NCBI RefSeq assembly: GCF_000149955.1
Contig: NC_030986.1
Coordinates: 4,739,870 to 4,803,869, forward strand
DNA length: 64,000 nucleotides
Direction of reading: 5' to 3'
DNA from: Fusarium oxysporum f. sp. lycopersici 4287
Lineage: Eukaryota; Ascomycota; Sordariomycetes; Hypocreales; Nectriaceae
In this document: positions 34,398-45,558 of the stretch, in pieces
Layout of the letters: each line of letters starts with the position of its first letter
How positions within the stretch are numbered: the stretch's first letter is position 1
Translations under genes and position numbers: made by a program
The notes under the pieces: generated by a model
What the model was told of the DNA's origin: nothing
What the model saw: the letters and a program-made list of their open reading frames with translations, nothing else
Database searches by the model: none

Positions 34398-35064
34398 TGT
34401 AGTAAGTTTGTTTCTCTAAACTGGCGCCAATCTACGGGAAAAGGGTTGGAATTGAGTTCGAAGCTGGACTTGAAGTTGACACTCCAAACTATAGCTTCAA
34501 CTGTGATAAGTGGAGGTAAGAATTTCAGCGATGCACTGTACGCAGCACTGTATACTTACCAACTCCATTTTTTGTAGTTCATCAGACAAGATTGAATTCA
34601 CAGGATCCAACGATTCCAGCTGGTTCGACATCATAACATCAAGCACTTAGTTCAGATGGGAATTCCTCATATCATTGTCATAAATATTTCTTTTATTCAG
34701 GCGAAATGACACGTCATCATCAAACTTCAGTTGCATCTATCATGAACTGGAATCTTCACCACAGACACAACCGCATCACAAAGGTTAAACAACAGTTCCT
34801 CACGGCACTGGCATTTTTTGGTCGGCGAATAGTCAAAGGTATGAACGTAATCTTGAGATCATGACGACCCTTTTCCTAGCCATATCACGCCCGATTGAAC
34901 CATCAACCCAAAACAATTGTCTTCGTGAATCCTTTTTTATTCGCGATTGCATCTATAGCACAATCATTTGCAACGCAACATCCGGTGCCCGACCCTTCAG
35001 GAGAAACTTCCCATCTCTCCTGATGCTTATCACGCCGAAAAAAATGCCAGAAGAAAGTCCCAAC
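34398..35064. other. Intergenic
   Basis: Promoter of the Emi1-like gene and 3' region of rps11. The plus frame at 34861-35148 overlaps the last rps11 exon and is a shadow. Confidence 0.6.
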
Positions 35065-35853
35065 TTAAAACTTAGAGAACTTCTTAACAGCCTTGCCAGT
35101 TCGGGGCAGGACACGCAGGACGTTGAAGCGGACCTTGAATCATGTTAGCGATCATCCCTGATATCAGATCTCTCGTTCTAAACGTACAGTCTTGCTGAGG
35201 GGTCGGCACTGGCCAACGGTGACCTGGTCACCCTCCTCAACACGGAAAGCGGGGGAGACGTGGGCGGCAACGTTCTTGTGTCGCTTCTCGTAACGAGAGT
35301 ACTTGGGGATAAAATGGAGATACTCTCGTCGGATGATGATGGTGCGGTGCATCTTGGTGGAAACGACGGTACCGGTCAGGATACGGCCACGGATAGAGAC
35401 GAGACCGGTGAAAGGGCACTTCTTGTCTGTAGATCCAAATGTTAGTGATGCGCTCTAACGTCTATTTTCTTTGCGCAAATCCCTCCCAGCACGGTCGATT
35501 GATGTCGTTGTATATGTGTCCATCGTTTGGCAAAATTCGTTTTCGTGTGCTCCTCCAAGTCCCCAAATCTCAAATCTGTCGAACGTACCAATGTAGCTGC
35601 CCTCAATGGCGGCCTTAGGGGTTCGGAAACCCAGACCGACGTCCTTGTACCATCGTCGGCCACCCTTGCCCGGTCGGGTGCTCTTGGTCTTGGTCTTCGA
35701 GTTCTGGAAGATGTGAGGCTGCTTCTGGAAAGCACGCTCCGACTGGACGGTCAACTCGGTCGCCCTGATGCAAAGGTTAGCGACTCATTCGGTTTCGACA
35801 TCGTGTATTCATTCGGTTTCGACGCTGCAGTTGGGCTGGACTGTCACTGACAT
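35065..35853 (-). CDS. rps11: 40S ribosomal protein S11 (uS17)
   Basis: Small-subunit ribosomal protein. Four coding exons: 35852-35853, 35589-35764, 35188-35426 and 35065-35133, 161 residues. Seen: [100 protein letters not shown] and the KKFSKF end, all as in fungal uS17. The reading frame of the second exon can only be entered from a two-base first exon: AT at 35852-35853, then donor gtcagt, then G at 35764. So the initiation codon is split by an 87 nt intron, and reading ATG through the donor (ATG TCA GTG ACA) does not reach the protein in frame. The second intron (162 nt) is long for this window. Confidence 0.95.
35785..35823. repeat. 15-bp direct repeat in first rps11 intron
   Basis: tcattcggtttcgac occurs at 35785-35799 and 35809-35823, a 24 bp period, inside the intron that splits the rps11 start codon. 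Confidence 0.85.
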
Positions 35854-36270
35854 CTTGAATTATCCTTCTCGGGCAGGTACCGTAACGAGATGGCGTGTGG
35901 TTGAGCTGGGTGAGGCGAGGTTGAGATTGGCTATGCTAGGCGGAAGGAGAAAATAACACCAATTTTTGCGTGCCTTCCTTAGGTAAGGATAATTAGGGCT
36001 TGTAATTTTCGCGAGGCAGGTGCCAGACACCCACGTGATTTTACTAAAAATGCTGTGGCTCAAGTTCACGTGACCAGGCGCGAACTATGGCTGTGATCGA
36101 AAGTGGGTCATTTGAAGTTGATCGATGTTGGCCCCACCCTCCCCCCTGGCAGCCAAAGTAAACAAACACACGCGAGATAGCCAAGTCACAGCCCACTATC
36201 ACTTATCGTCGTCGCGCTTCATGTTGGGGTTATACTTTAGACTCGACAAAACCCAACAGCTCAATTACGC
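35854..36270. promoter_or_regulatory. Divergent rps11 / spc7 promoter
   Basis: A 417 bp spacer between divergent starts. It holds two CACGTG boxes (36032-36037 and 36067-36072, the second within tcacgtga) and a TTAGGG element (35993-35998). CACGTG is the Cbf1-type site and TTAGGG the Tbf1-type site. These factors are tied to ribosomal-protein promoters in several ascomycetes; their use here is inferred. Confidence 0.55.
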
Positions 36271-39200
36271 ATGATGGCACCCGCCGATGCAACTTTGCCT
36301 GCTACAAGGCGTACGCGAAGATCAATCGGTGCCCATACAGATGTTAACAAGGCGTTCGAGAAAGAAAATGCGACCGTCGACGTCACAAGTTCGTTGGCCG
36401 CGAGTCGCAAAAAGTCGAGGAGCAAGAGTTTAGGTCCTGGTGGCTTGGATGCTCTCATGAAAGCCAACGGAAACAGACGAGCTGTGAGACATGATTCTTG
36501 TTTACTCCATACAGTAATAACTAATAAATTCAGTCTCTTGCAGTCCCATCAAGAGCCCCGCGCTCAATTCTCAAACAAACCATGCCGATACCTGAAATAC
36601 CGCCTATGAAGCCGAGACAGCCCGATCTAATTGACTTTGGAGAACCAACAAAAGAAGTTTCGACTCCGAATAGCGCGGATAATAGCGGATCCAAGATCGC
36701 AGTCAAGACAGAAGAAGAGCAGCAAGCTGCAGCTCGGGAACGAGAGGAGCGTGAGCGTCGCGATGCTCGTCGCAAATCTCTTGCAAACCGTCGCGTATCT
36801 TTTGCTGCCGAGGCAACTCTACACACGTTTCATGAAGTTGAATTTAACCAGGACTCGACGACATCTACTGACTCAACAAGGCGAAACTCAGCCTTTTCCA
36901 ATGCCGCCGCTCAGCAAAAGGAACGCGATGACGAAGAGAAGAAGCAGAGACGAAGTTCCGGACTCCCACCAGTCAATTTCCACAACTCCGAAGACGACAC
37001 TGCGACAACGCTCTATAGTTCAGATTCCGAGCCTGCAGATGCAGTCGAAGAGGTTGCCGATGTTGAGGAAGATGGCGATGATGATAGCAGCGAATCCGAC
37101 GATGGCACGATGATGACTGTCGATGATGTGACCGGAACAACAGCTGCTTCAGATCGATCGGTCGATTCCGATGGAGAGTCATCCACCCTAGATGAAGCAC
37201 TCAGACTGGCTGCGCGAAGAGCTGGCAATCAACAACTCCAAGATGAAGAAGACGACGACCTTGACGAGGACGAAGAATATATCCCCATGTTTGGATGGGG
37301 CAAAGAGAACAAGAACAACATTGCTGCACAAGATCAAGAAAATCTACCGCCTCCAGCTCGGACCCAGCAAGCTCAAGCAATGCAAGATACGGAGGACGCT
37401 ACCGAAACCAACATGAGTATGGACATGGATATGGACATGACACGCGCAGTCGGCGGTATCATTAAGCCCCAACCCGCACAGCAGTATGATCCCGATGAGG
37501 ATATGTCTATGGACGTCACTCGTGTAATAGGGGGCATCATCAAACCCCAACCTCCACAAGAACATAATCCTGATGAGGATATGTCTATGGATGTTACGCG
37601 TGCATTTGGTGGTATTGTCAGCCAACCCCAGAGAACCAGCGCTCACAATGACGATGAAGAGGAAGAGGAAGAGGATACCCCAATGGAAGAGGCTACCATG
37701 GAGTTCACGACCGCAATTGGTGGTATCAAACGCCCAGCGCTCGAGCAAGATGAGGGGTCAGACGGCAACGAAGACATGTCAATGGAACTCACTACTGTTA
37801 TAGGCGGAGTCCTGTCACAAAAGAAGCGGAAGAGCATAGCTGCTTCTCGAAGGCGTACGGTCAACCGTGCCGAAAATGAAAATGATGATGATGATGCCCC
37901 CATGGATATGACTCTTGCAGTTGGCCAGATCCTGTCAAAACCCGGAACTGACCATCCAGAAGACCATGAGGATGCGGATGAGGATGAAGGCGATGCTACA
38001 ATGGGTATGGATATGACCACTGCCATTGGGGGTATTCTCAGCAAAGCGACAGGTGGCTCACGAAACCTGGGCAAGCGGGTTATGGAAGAGGAGGCTGATA
38101 GTGCAGATAGTCCTGATGATGTGCTTCAGGCCGCTATTAGCAAGACTGCAGTTGACGAACAAGCTAAACCCACAACGCCGAGCAATAAGCAGACTAAGAC
38201 ACCAAGCCCCGGACCCTCAAGGACTCCAAGGAGTGCTCTACGAAGTATCACTGGTACTAAAATCTCAACTCCGCAAGCAAATCCTCGAAACTCTCGCACA
38301 CCTTCACCTGCAAAAGCAACAACACCGCAGTCAACCAAGGCCAAAACACCAACATCAGCCAAACCAGCTACGCCTCAACTCGATTCAGTTGTATCGGAAA
38401 AGAGGGCTACACCTCGCTCTACGCAACGAAAACCTCGCTCAGCTTCGCCAAAGCGACCATCTTCTGTGAGAACGACAAGAGCTAGTTCAAGGACCCCATC
38501 GCCTGTCAAGTCCACTCCCAAGCAAGGTCTTTTCCAGAATAATTTTAGAAACAGCAACCGAACTCCGACAGTCATACTTACACCCCAACGAAGCTTGTCA
38601 GGAATTGGTGCTGACCGGGCTGGACTTGGGTCCCCACAGGTCGCTGCGCTTTTCGATCGACGAGGCTCTATTGGTGATATGGCTACAAATTTCGTGCCGG
38701 GAAAGCGTGGCGTCATGTTTGAAGACCCCAAGGAGATGACACAAGAGATTGATCGCGAGGCACAGGAAGAAGAAGATAAAGAAAACCGCAGAAAGATTCT
38801 TGAGAGGGAAGCTGATGGCGCCGAAGCCACACTTAACCTACGAGAAATGATTGACAGCCTAAGTCCTAAGCGTAAGCCGCTCAGGGGTCGCAAGAGCCTT
38901 CATGTAGGAAGTGCCAAAGGCCTTCTCGGCAAGCGGCCTAATGAACTTGACGACGATGAAGATGAACCAGAGGACAACGATGGTGTCAAAAGACTCAAAG
39001 GTCACCAAGGAAGCCCTGTCAAGAACGTCAGACTTCAGCAACCGCCCTCCAAAGAGGAGACGACGGGAAGATTGAATTATTCGTTCCGACAAAGCCTGCA
39101 ACCAAATACTGCTACACCGATCTCGTCTTCGCCAGAGAAGCCCGATGCAGCAACCACGCCAAGGCATCAGGGTAGATTCAAGGAGGTTGAAGACGACAGG

Positions 39201-40814
39201 GCTGGACACCAGGTGAATTTCGATGAAAACCCGATCAGAGATGCGGAGCAGCTGGAGGACGAAGTAGAGGCAGAGGCCGACCAAGACGGAGATAGAATTC
39301 ATCTTCAGGATTTCCTGAACATGACCTCTATTCGCTTCATGGAGCTGACAACAACCAAGCGTCGTCACACGCAAGCTCCCGGAACCCTTGACAGCGGATT
39401 CCTTGATGACGGTGAAGAGGACCTTTCCCTCGAACGTTGTGTTGTTGCTGGAGCTTGCACAGTGCCAATGCTTGAACTCTATCAGCACTCATGCCGTGAG
39501 CTGAAGAAGTATATATCGGAAGGCCGACGAATCGTGAAGGAAATTGAGACCGACACATTTGAGGAGAACCCGCCTCTGTTCAAGGAGTATATGGCGGCCA
39601 CACCTGAGATCAAGACTCTGATGGACAAGCAGTTTATGAACGTCAAGAACCACGCTCGCTTGTTAAGCAAAGCCATGTGGTATGAATGGCGAATGAAACT
39701 GCAAGAGGGATTGAAGGAAGGTCTTTTAGGAATCGACGATGGTATGGAAACCGACAAGGAGCTTCTGGATAAGCAGAAGAGTCTCCTTGATTCCGTGCTA
39801 CCCGCCATTGTGGCTCGTTATAAGTCCCTTCTGGAAGAAAGCAATAATCTCGAGGAGATCGCCCGGGAGCTTGCTGACTGTGACCCTGCCGATCTTGAGG
39901 CTGCCCGCGACGAGCTGGCGTCTCTGGATGAGGACGTCGAATATAAGAAGAAGCGCATCGCAGAGCTAAGGGAGCAGTTCCAAGCTTCAGAAGTTGAAGT
40001 CGAGGACTTGATCACCCAGAAGCAGAATTGTGTCGATGAAATCGCAGAGTCTGAGAAGATACGAGAGGAATGCCGTGGCTGGACGAGCACAGAAGTCAAC
40101 AGTCTTAAAGGTAAGTCTTTATAAATCTACTATAAGGCAGTGACTAACACAGTCTTAGCTCGAGTTGATTCCATCGAGAAGCAATGTGGCTGGTCAGTGA
40201 CTGGCATATCTGGCACTGTCCTATCGATGGCCTACAGGCGTGAGATTGAGATCGTCTTTGATATCGCCGCGTTCCAGGAGCATCAACCGAACTCGGCAAT
40301 TGATCTCTGGTATATCGCTGATAGCCGGGAACAGAACGCACTTCCCAAGACAACAGAGAAGGAGTTCTTCTTACAGAGTATTCGCGATTACGTTCGTGCG
40401 CTTCCTCATAGCCGCACTGAGGTTGCCCACCTCCTAAAAAGTGTCCAAAATGCCTGGGACAAGGCAAACCTCGTCTCGTCGCAAGTTGTCCGACTAAACG
40501 CTACCTTTCCCACGACAGTGGAGAAAACATCCGACTCAAGTATAGCCATCACAACATCTTTGCTGCTCGTGCCTCTTGAGACTCGTCTTGAAATCAAGCT
40601 GGATCTCCAGGGTCAAAGCAGCGCCGAAGCACTCGACGTGATGATTGCACCTGATGCTAAGGTGCTGTATGGTGAACACTTTAACGTACCCAAAGTGACT
40701 GAATTTCTAACGGCACGGATTGGCAAGGCTGTTGGGGCTGGAGAAGAGCAGTGGAGTGACGTGATGGTTGAATTGCACGGAAGACTGATTGCGAGAGGTC
40801 GCAAGGCAGGATAG
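36271..40814 (+). CDS. spc7: Spc7/KNL1 kinetochore scaffold
   Basis: Outer-kinetochore KMN-network protein that recruits spindle-checkpoint Bub proteins and PP1. Three exons (36271-36483, 36534-40110, 40159-40814) encode 1481 residues. PP1-docking motifs: SILK at residues 82-85, encoded just after the first intron, and RVSF at 158-161. Residues about 370-570 hold at least seven MELT-like repeats, each M-[D/E]-hydrophobic-T followed by an [A/V]-x-GG-[I/V] tail, for example MDMTRAVGGIIK and MELTTVIGGVLS. A basic Ser/Thr/Pro segment (TPSPxK-like, about 600-760) has many proline-directed sites. The Spc7 domain begins near DFLNMTSIRFMELTTTKRR, followed by a coiled coil and a C-terminal RWD-like region (REIEIVFDIAAF, ETRLEIKLDLQG) for Mis12-complex binding. 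The ATG at 36274 is an alternative start. Confidence 0.95.
37416..38040 (+). repeat. MELT-like repeat array in spc7
   Basis: Coding repeats. The first T-bearing motif is at 37437 (M373-T374) and the last at 38013 (M565-T566). Consensus MS-M-D-[M/V/L]-T-x-[A/V]-x-GGI-[I/L]-x. In other species phosphorylated MELT repeats bind Bub3-Bub1; here several have Asp where MELT has Glu. Confidence 0.85.
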
Positions 40815-41617
40815 TGCATACAAGCCCAGTATAATGAGTGACGATGGTAACGGGAATTGGAGCATATGGGAACGAATCACTGGCGTTGTTTGGACACAGA
40901 TACCTAGGTTTGCGTTTGTCTTTGTCTATAGCAGTGCTTTGTGGCACTGCTCCATTGGCCGATGTTTAACAACAAAGGCTTTTGTGAAAATAAAATCATC
41001 TATTCACTAACTATTATCTCGTGTTTGTCCATGACTGCGTAAGCATCAAAGACCTTTCAGCGGAATGGAGGTGATACAATAAGGCCAAACTTGAAGGCAC
41101 CCTAGGTATTGCTTTGATGTGGTACTATGTTAACAGAGCCATCTCTTTATTGTCAATATCTACACTTCTCAGGCAGGATCAGTGCTCACACAGCAAGGCC
41201 AACACACCTCAGTGTCTGAAAGAGATTTCATTTCTACTGCCACTGTTCGCTAGTGCTTGTTCAGCGACTGTCTTGTGGGTTGATACTGCCAGCGTCTGCC
41301 TGGCCACTGTCAAGGACTTGATTCACAACAAAAGAATGCTGGGAGTAACAATAAATTCGCCAAACAACCCGTGACTCTTCAAATTCTGCTTCTTGAAAAG
41401 ATCCCTTCAGTACAATACGATATGATAAATCTTCACCTTCACGCATCATATGTCAAGTGAGTTCCATAAACCTTTCACTCACTTATATACACTTCCGCAA
41501 TCTCATTCATACGCTCCTGATACTATACTATGCTTACTATACTATACGAAGTCATCATAACTCAAGGGAACTAACATTTGAGACTTCTTATCCATTCCCT
41601 CGACACGAATCAACGAC
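40815..41617. other. Intergenic
   Basis: Spacer between spc7 and the orphan membrane-protein gene. A TACTATACTATGC-like run near 41518-41550 lies in its promoter. The plus frame at 41114-41374 is not supported. Confidence 0.5.
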
Positions 41618-44140
41618 ATGGCACGCGCATCAGATCTTAGCTGGGTCTGGGGTTGGCTGCCCCTTGACGACAAGTACGAGTGGGATTCTATCTTCACCAT
41701 AGACGAGGCTTTTGACAACAAATACTACAATATTACCTTCGCCGCTATATCCGTTCTTTACAAGATCCTCAAAGCAATAAGCATCATCCTTGTGCCCATC
41801 GCAATCCTCCTCGGCCACTGGCTTGCCAGCTTGGCCGTACTAATCCTTTCCGTCGTCAGGCTGTCCATTTTGGTTCTCATCCTGAAAGTATTTGGAGATG
41901 GATTCGAAAGCCACCAAGAGGTGGTAAGACCATTCTTTTCCACCATGTGGAATATTGGGGAGTGTCTATCGATGTCAAGCCTCCTTACATACTTTCCCAT
42001 GATCAGGTTTAGGGCTTGCCAAGCAATAGAAATTGTGAGGGAACATCTCGTTTCTATACGAGACGAGCTATACGAAATCACAGGCATTGACTTTCATTAT
42101 CCTGACCTACCAGACGGAGACATAACCCACATCCAACCCAGCGATACTCGTGCGGAACGGTGGATGAGGCAGCTGGTCCAGGAGGACAGGATCAGAAGGT
42201 AAGCTCGACAAGACGAACAGGACCGGATCGCTGAGGCGGAAAACAGGAGAAGGGGCATCGAGAATGAAAGGATTGGCGGCCATGATGTTATCGGAAATCA
42301 ACAAGAAAGCCTGGACGGAGGACCAGAAACACCAGCCGCAAGAACCAATCCTCACGACAGTGACGAGGAGATGGGGAGTTTCGAGCCTGGTGCCGCCGGG
42401 GATCCCGGCGTAAGTTCAAAGGAGGAGCAGACCCCCCTAGCATCTACAATTTATGACGCTCAAATGGCCGATGTATGGCGACCAAATGAAAAGGAAAGTA
42501 AAAGAATTGGAGATGCAGCTCAGAACCTGTTTAAAGACCTCATGGACCAAGATGACGAAGACTCCTCGGAAGACACAAAACCAGAAAGAGAGCCGTCAAT
42601 GAGCCCAATGAGAGAGATAGTAACCGAAGATCAACAGGCAAACCTCGAAGATACTCCTATGCAGGATATGCAGTCGTCTGCACCACCCGCCATTACCGCT
42701 GGACTTCACCTACCGATTCAGCAACCAGAGGGCCCGCGTGTCCAGGCGCAGCCTTTCATATCGCCAGAGTCTCGTCCCATAGGCCAAGGGATGTCTCCAC
42801 GGGAGGAAGCCAAGCTTGCGGACATGCTTGTGGCCGCGTTTGAGGAACATGGCCCGGACACACCCATACAAGATGCTCAACCTCCCAGTGTTCGCCCTCA
42901 ACCTCTCACGTCTGCAGACCCGCTTCTAGAGGCTTTTCGTGCTAGACTCAAGGCAGCAGAAACTGAACCGCAGCCAGACAAGTACTACGCGCAGGTTCCC
43001 AAGGACCGCGATCCTCTTGATCCAGTAAAAGAAGCCACCGCTGACCAGCGCGCTAACTGAAGGATTGCGAAACCGATGTCTCGAGCACATAAGTACACTC
43101 CCGCGGCCCAATCAACCCTTCAGTCAGCGTCACAAGGGCAACCCAATTCACAGTCGGAAACATTACGACAAACGCCCTCCCAGGTAAACGAAGACAGAGG
43201 AGTTGATATAGCGGAGATGGACTTGGCGGCTCGCAGTCTATTAGACCTCGCAGCTGCTACGGGTATTGTTGTCGGGAATGATGCTTCAAACCAGGCAGCG
43301 TCTCCTTCAGGCAAGGACTCTAGTCATAAGGACACTGACGCCCAGAAGACTGATGTCCATATCACAAGCAGTCAGAAAACTAGTACTCATGAGACTAACA
43401 TGCAGGAGTCATCCATCAGCGATCCTGAGGTCGAAAGGCAAACGGCAATGACCCTGCCAGAGGAACAATCTGGACCAAACTCACAACAACCTCAAAGCGC
43501 CTCTGCATCTATCTTGTCAGCTAAAAGCCAACCCTCACTTGTTCAGTCAACGCCCACTCAAACACCGCCAGCCCAACCATCACCAGCAGCCGCAAGCACA
43601 GCCGCAGCTCAGCAACATACTCCTACCACCAATAACTCACCCACCGCAGCGGGCCCCATCAATACGCAACAACAACCAAGTATTTGCCCCGTGATGCATA
43701 GCGGACTGATACTTCCAGGGGGTAACCCAACGCTTTCTAACCCAACAGCTACAGCTACACCAGCACCTAAGAAATCTGGCCCTGACCCCGAGAAGGTTGC
43801 AGAATTCCACAGGAAAAAGCAGGCACAACTGAAGAAGCAAATACCGAAGAAGCCAGTCAATATCTTCATGCAGACGAAACGGCCTGCTGCAGTTCCATCC
43901 ACACCTAACATACCTCAGAAGAATCCAAACTCTTCCACTCAAGGACGGTCGCCATCACTAACGGCTATTGATGAAGGCGATAAGAATACGAAGGCTGGTC
44001 TAGATTTGCTCTTTGGTGTTCCAGGGTCTAATAAAAAGAAACAAGGCCTACAAATTATCGACATCAATGACATCCCGGATCATCAGAGAACTCGGATACA
44101 GAAAGATGATGCCGGACGTAAAGATGATGAAGAAGAATAG
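41618..44140 (+). CDS. Orphan membrane-anchored Q/S/P-rich protein, frame broken by two stops
   Basis: One reading frame runs from ATG 41618 to the stop at 44138-44140, interrupted only by TAA (42200-42202) and TGA (43058-43060). Two GT-AG introns of length 3n would remove them: 42199-42246 (48 nt, donor gtaagc, acceptor aacag) and 43025-43093 (69 nt, donor gtaaaa, ctaac at 43053, acceptor aag). The spliced product has 801 residues. Residues about 30-95 form two or three hydrophobic segments (FAAISVLYKILKAISIILVP, WLASLAVLILSVVRLSILVL). The rest is disordered: acidic and charged, then Gln/Ser/Thr/Pro-rich, with a basic KKQAQLKKQIPKKPVNIFMQ stretch and a QIIDINDIPDHQRTRIQKDD end. No family recognised. 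Alternatives: three separate short genes, or a decaying gene. Weakest point: the second intron. Confidence 0.55.
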
Positions 44141-44924
44141 CAAAAGAACAAGGCGAAGACGAAGGAGGAGAAGACACCATGAAACGCACACCAAGCAAAA
44201 GTTTGCTTGTTAAAGAGTCCTCGGGTATAAATAGAAGTGTGTGATTGGCATTCGGATCCATACGAAAGGCTACCTCTTAATGAACTTGTTCTACTTAGCC
44301 AGTATGACAAGCCAGTATGGTTAGGTTCTTGAGAAACACGGCACACATATATACCACCATACCAATTTTCAAACCTAGTCTGCTTCGTATTCTGTAGTTG
44401 ATCACAACATTGCATTCCTATCTTAGACTCTGTATAAATGCTCATCTATTGACTCGTCTGGACGTTATCACATCCCAATACAATGACTCGCTAGAGACAT
44501 CAAACTTGAGAGGGAAAGTTTGAAAGTAGGGACATGAAAGAAGCATCAGAGCCAGGATTGATCTTGACTAGCAAATTGCTCAGGTATGAGGATGGCTGAC
44601 TTGAGAGTGCTGGAGTTTGATGCCATGATCTTCGTACTATGAGCCTTCGGGCGTGGGTGGTTACACATTGTGCGGATGACGGATCCTCAAAAGGGTTTGG
44701 CCAAACTGACATGACGAATCTGTCCCAGATCTCTGGTTTAGGTTACTATTAGACATATTAGACATAAAGCCTATATCACGAAGGACTCAGATGTATGAAT
44801 GTAGTTTATTGCTCCACTGGATCAACCATCCAGACGGGAGTTGCTAAATCACGATAACAATGCTACCCAAACTCCATCCCGAGCAGTCTATTCTACTCAG
44901 AACACTCTACGTGAGGCTGTCTGC
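44141..44924. other. Intergenic, convergent 3' ends
   Basis: Spacer between the orphan gene and the small cysteine-rich gene. Short frames on the minus strand (44083-44445, 44500-44712) have no support. Confidence 0.5.
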
Positions 44925-45151
44925 TTAGCAGCATCCCTCATCGCAGGCGCAGAGACCACAGCAGATCTCACAGCCAGCCTCCTCACCACCACGCATGGTC
45001 ATATCAGGCTGAGGCTCAGCGCTCTTCGTGCGTGTTAGTCTGTGAAGCGTGGAGCCTTGCGTACGATACAACTTACAGGCTGCTGTGTGACGATGTCTCC
45101 GTTATCAGAGGTCATGGGGGCTTGCTGAGTGGGTTCCATGGCGGCGGGCAT
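44925..45151 (-). CDS. Small cysteine-rich protein, 57 aa
   Basis: Too short for ordinary ORF calling. Two exons, 45077-45151 (25 codons, MPAAMEPTQQAPMTSDNGDI...) and 44925-45023 (32 codons plus stop), joined by a 53 nt intron with donor gtaagt and acceptor gaag. The product is Pro/Gln/Met-rich at the N-terminus, then MTMRGGEEAGCEICCGLCAC and DEGCC. It carries seven cysteines in the last 15 residues (C43, C46, C47, C50, C52, C56, C57). The arrangement resembles small fungal proteins with a CYSTM-like Cys-rich tail, which in other organisms associate with the plasma membrane and respond to stress. It lacks a clear hydrophobic helix, so palmitoylation or metal binding are alternatives. The plus frame at 44841-45038 is its shadow. 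Confidence 0.72.
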
Positions 45152-45558
45152 CTTGGATGACTGATGGAGATCGAGTGATGGATCTGGATAAGAAGGGGCA
45201 AGGTGGTGGATGATGAAGTAGAGTTGTTTGTTTAGTGCTGTGTGTTGTATTATAGCAAGTCTGCAATCCCACAGCTAGGAACGAGCTCTTAAGTACCTTC
45301 AGCCAACTGAGAGGCCTCTCTCTTCACTGAAACTCAGCCACTCCGTTCCAGCAGCTCCTGTCTTTGTCTACATTCTTGATTGGCCTCACCGTATGGTTCC
45401 TGTTAATTCAGCTCTGACCAGAGACTCCTGTGACGTACGCTTGAGATGCCGAGTAGCCGTCCAGGCCTGAGATATTGTCTGCGGGAGCAGCCGTAGGGAG
45501 AGTGTTCTGGCCAGGGTCCATACTATTAAGGATACTTTGTATAAGACGTACGGCAAAC

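Noticed and set aside
35427..35588. Long second rps11 intron as a possible host of a box C/D snoRNA
   Set aside because: No C box (RTGATGA) with a matching D box (CTGA) was found in the 162 nt on the gene strand.
40111..40158. Reading spc7 as ending at 40124
   Set aside because: The frame ends there only inside an intron with good gtaag...ttag ends; joining to 40159 gives the RWD region typical of Spc7.
42199..42235. Alternative 37-nt intron in the orphan gene (acceptor gctgag)
   Set aside because: It shifts the frame and reaches a stop near 42411, losing the downstream coding-like sequence.
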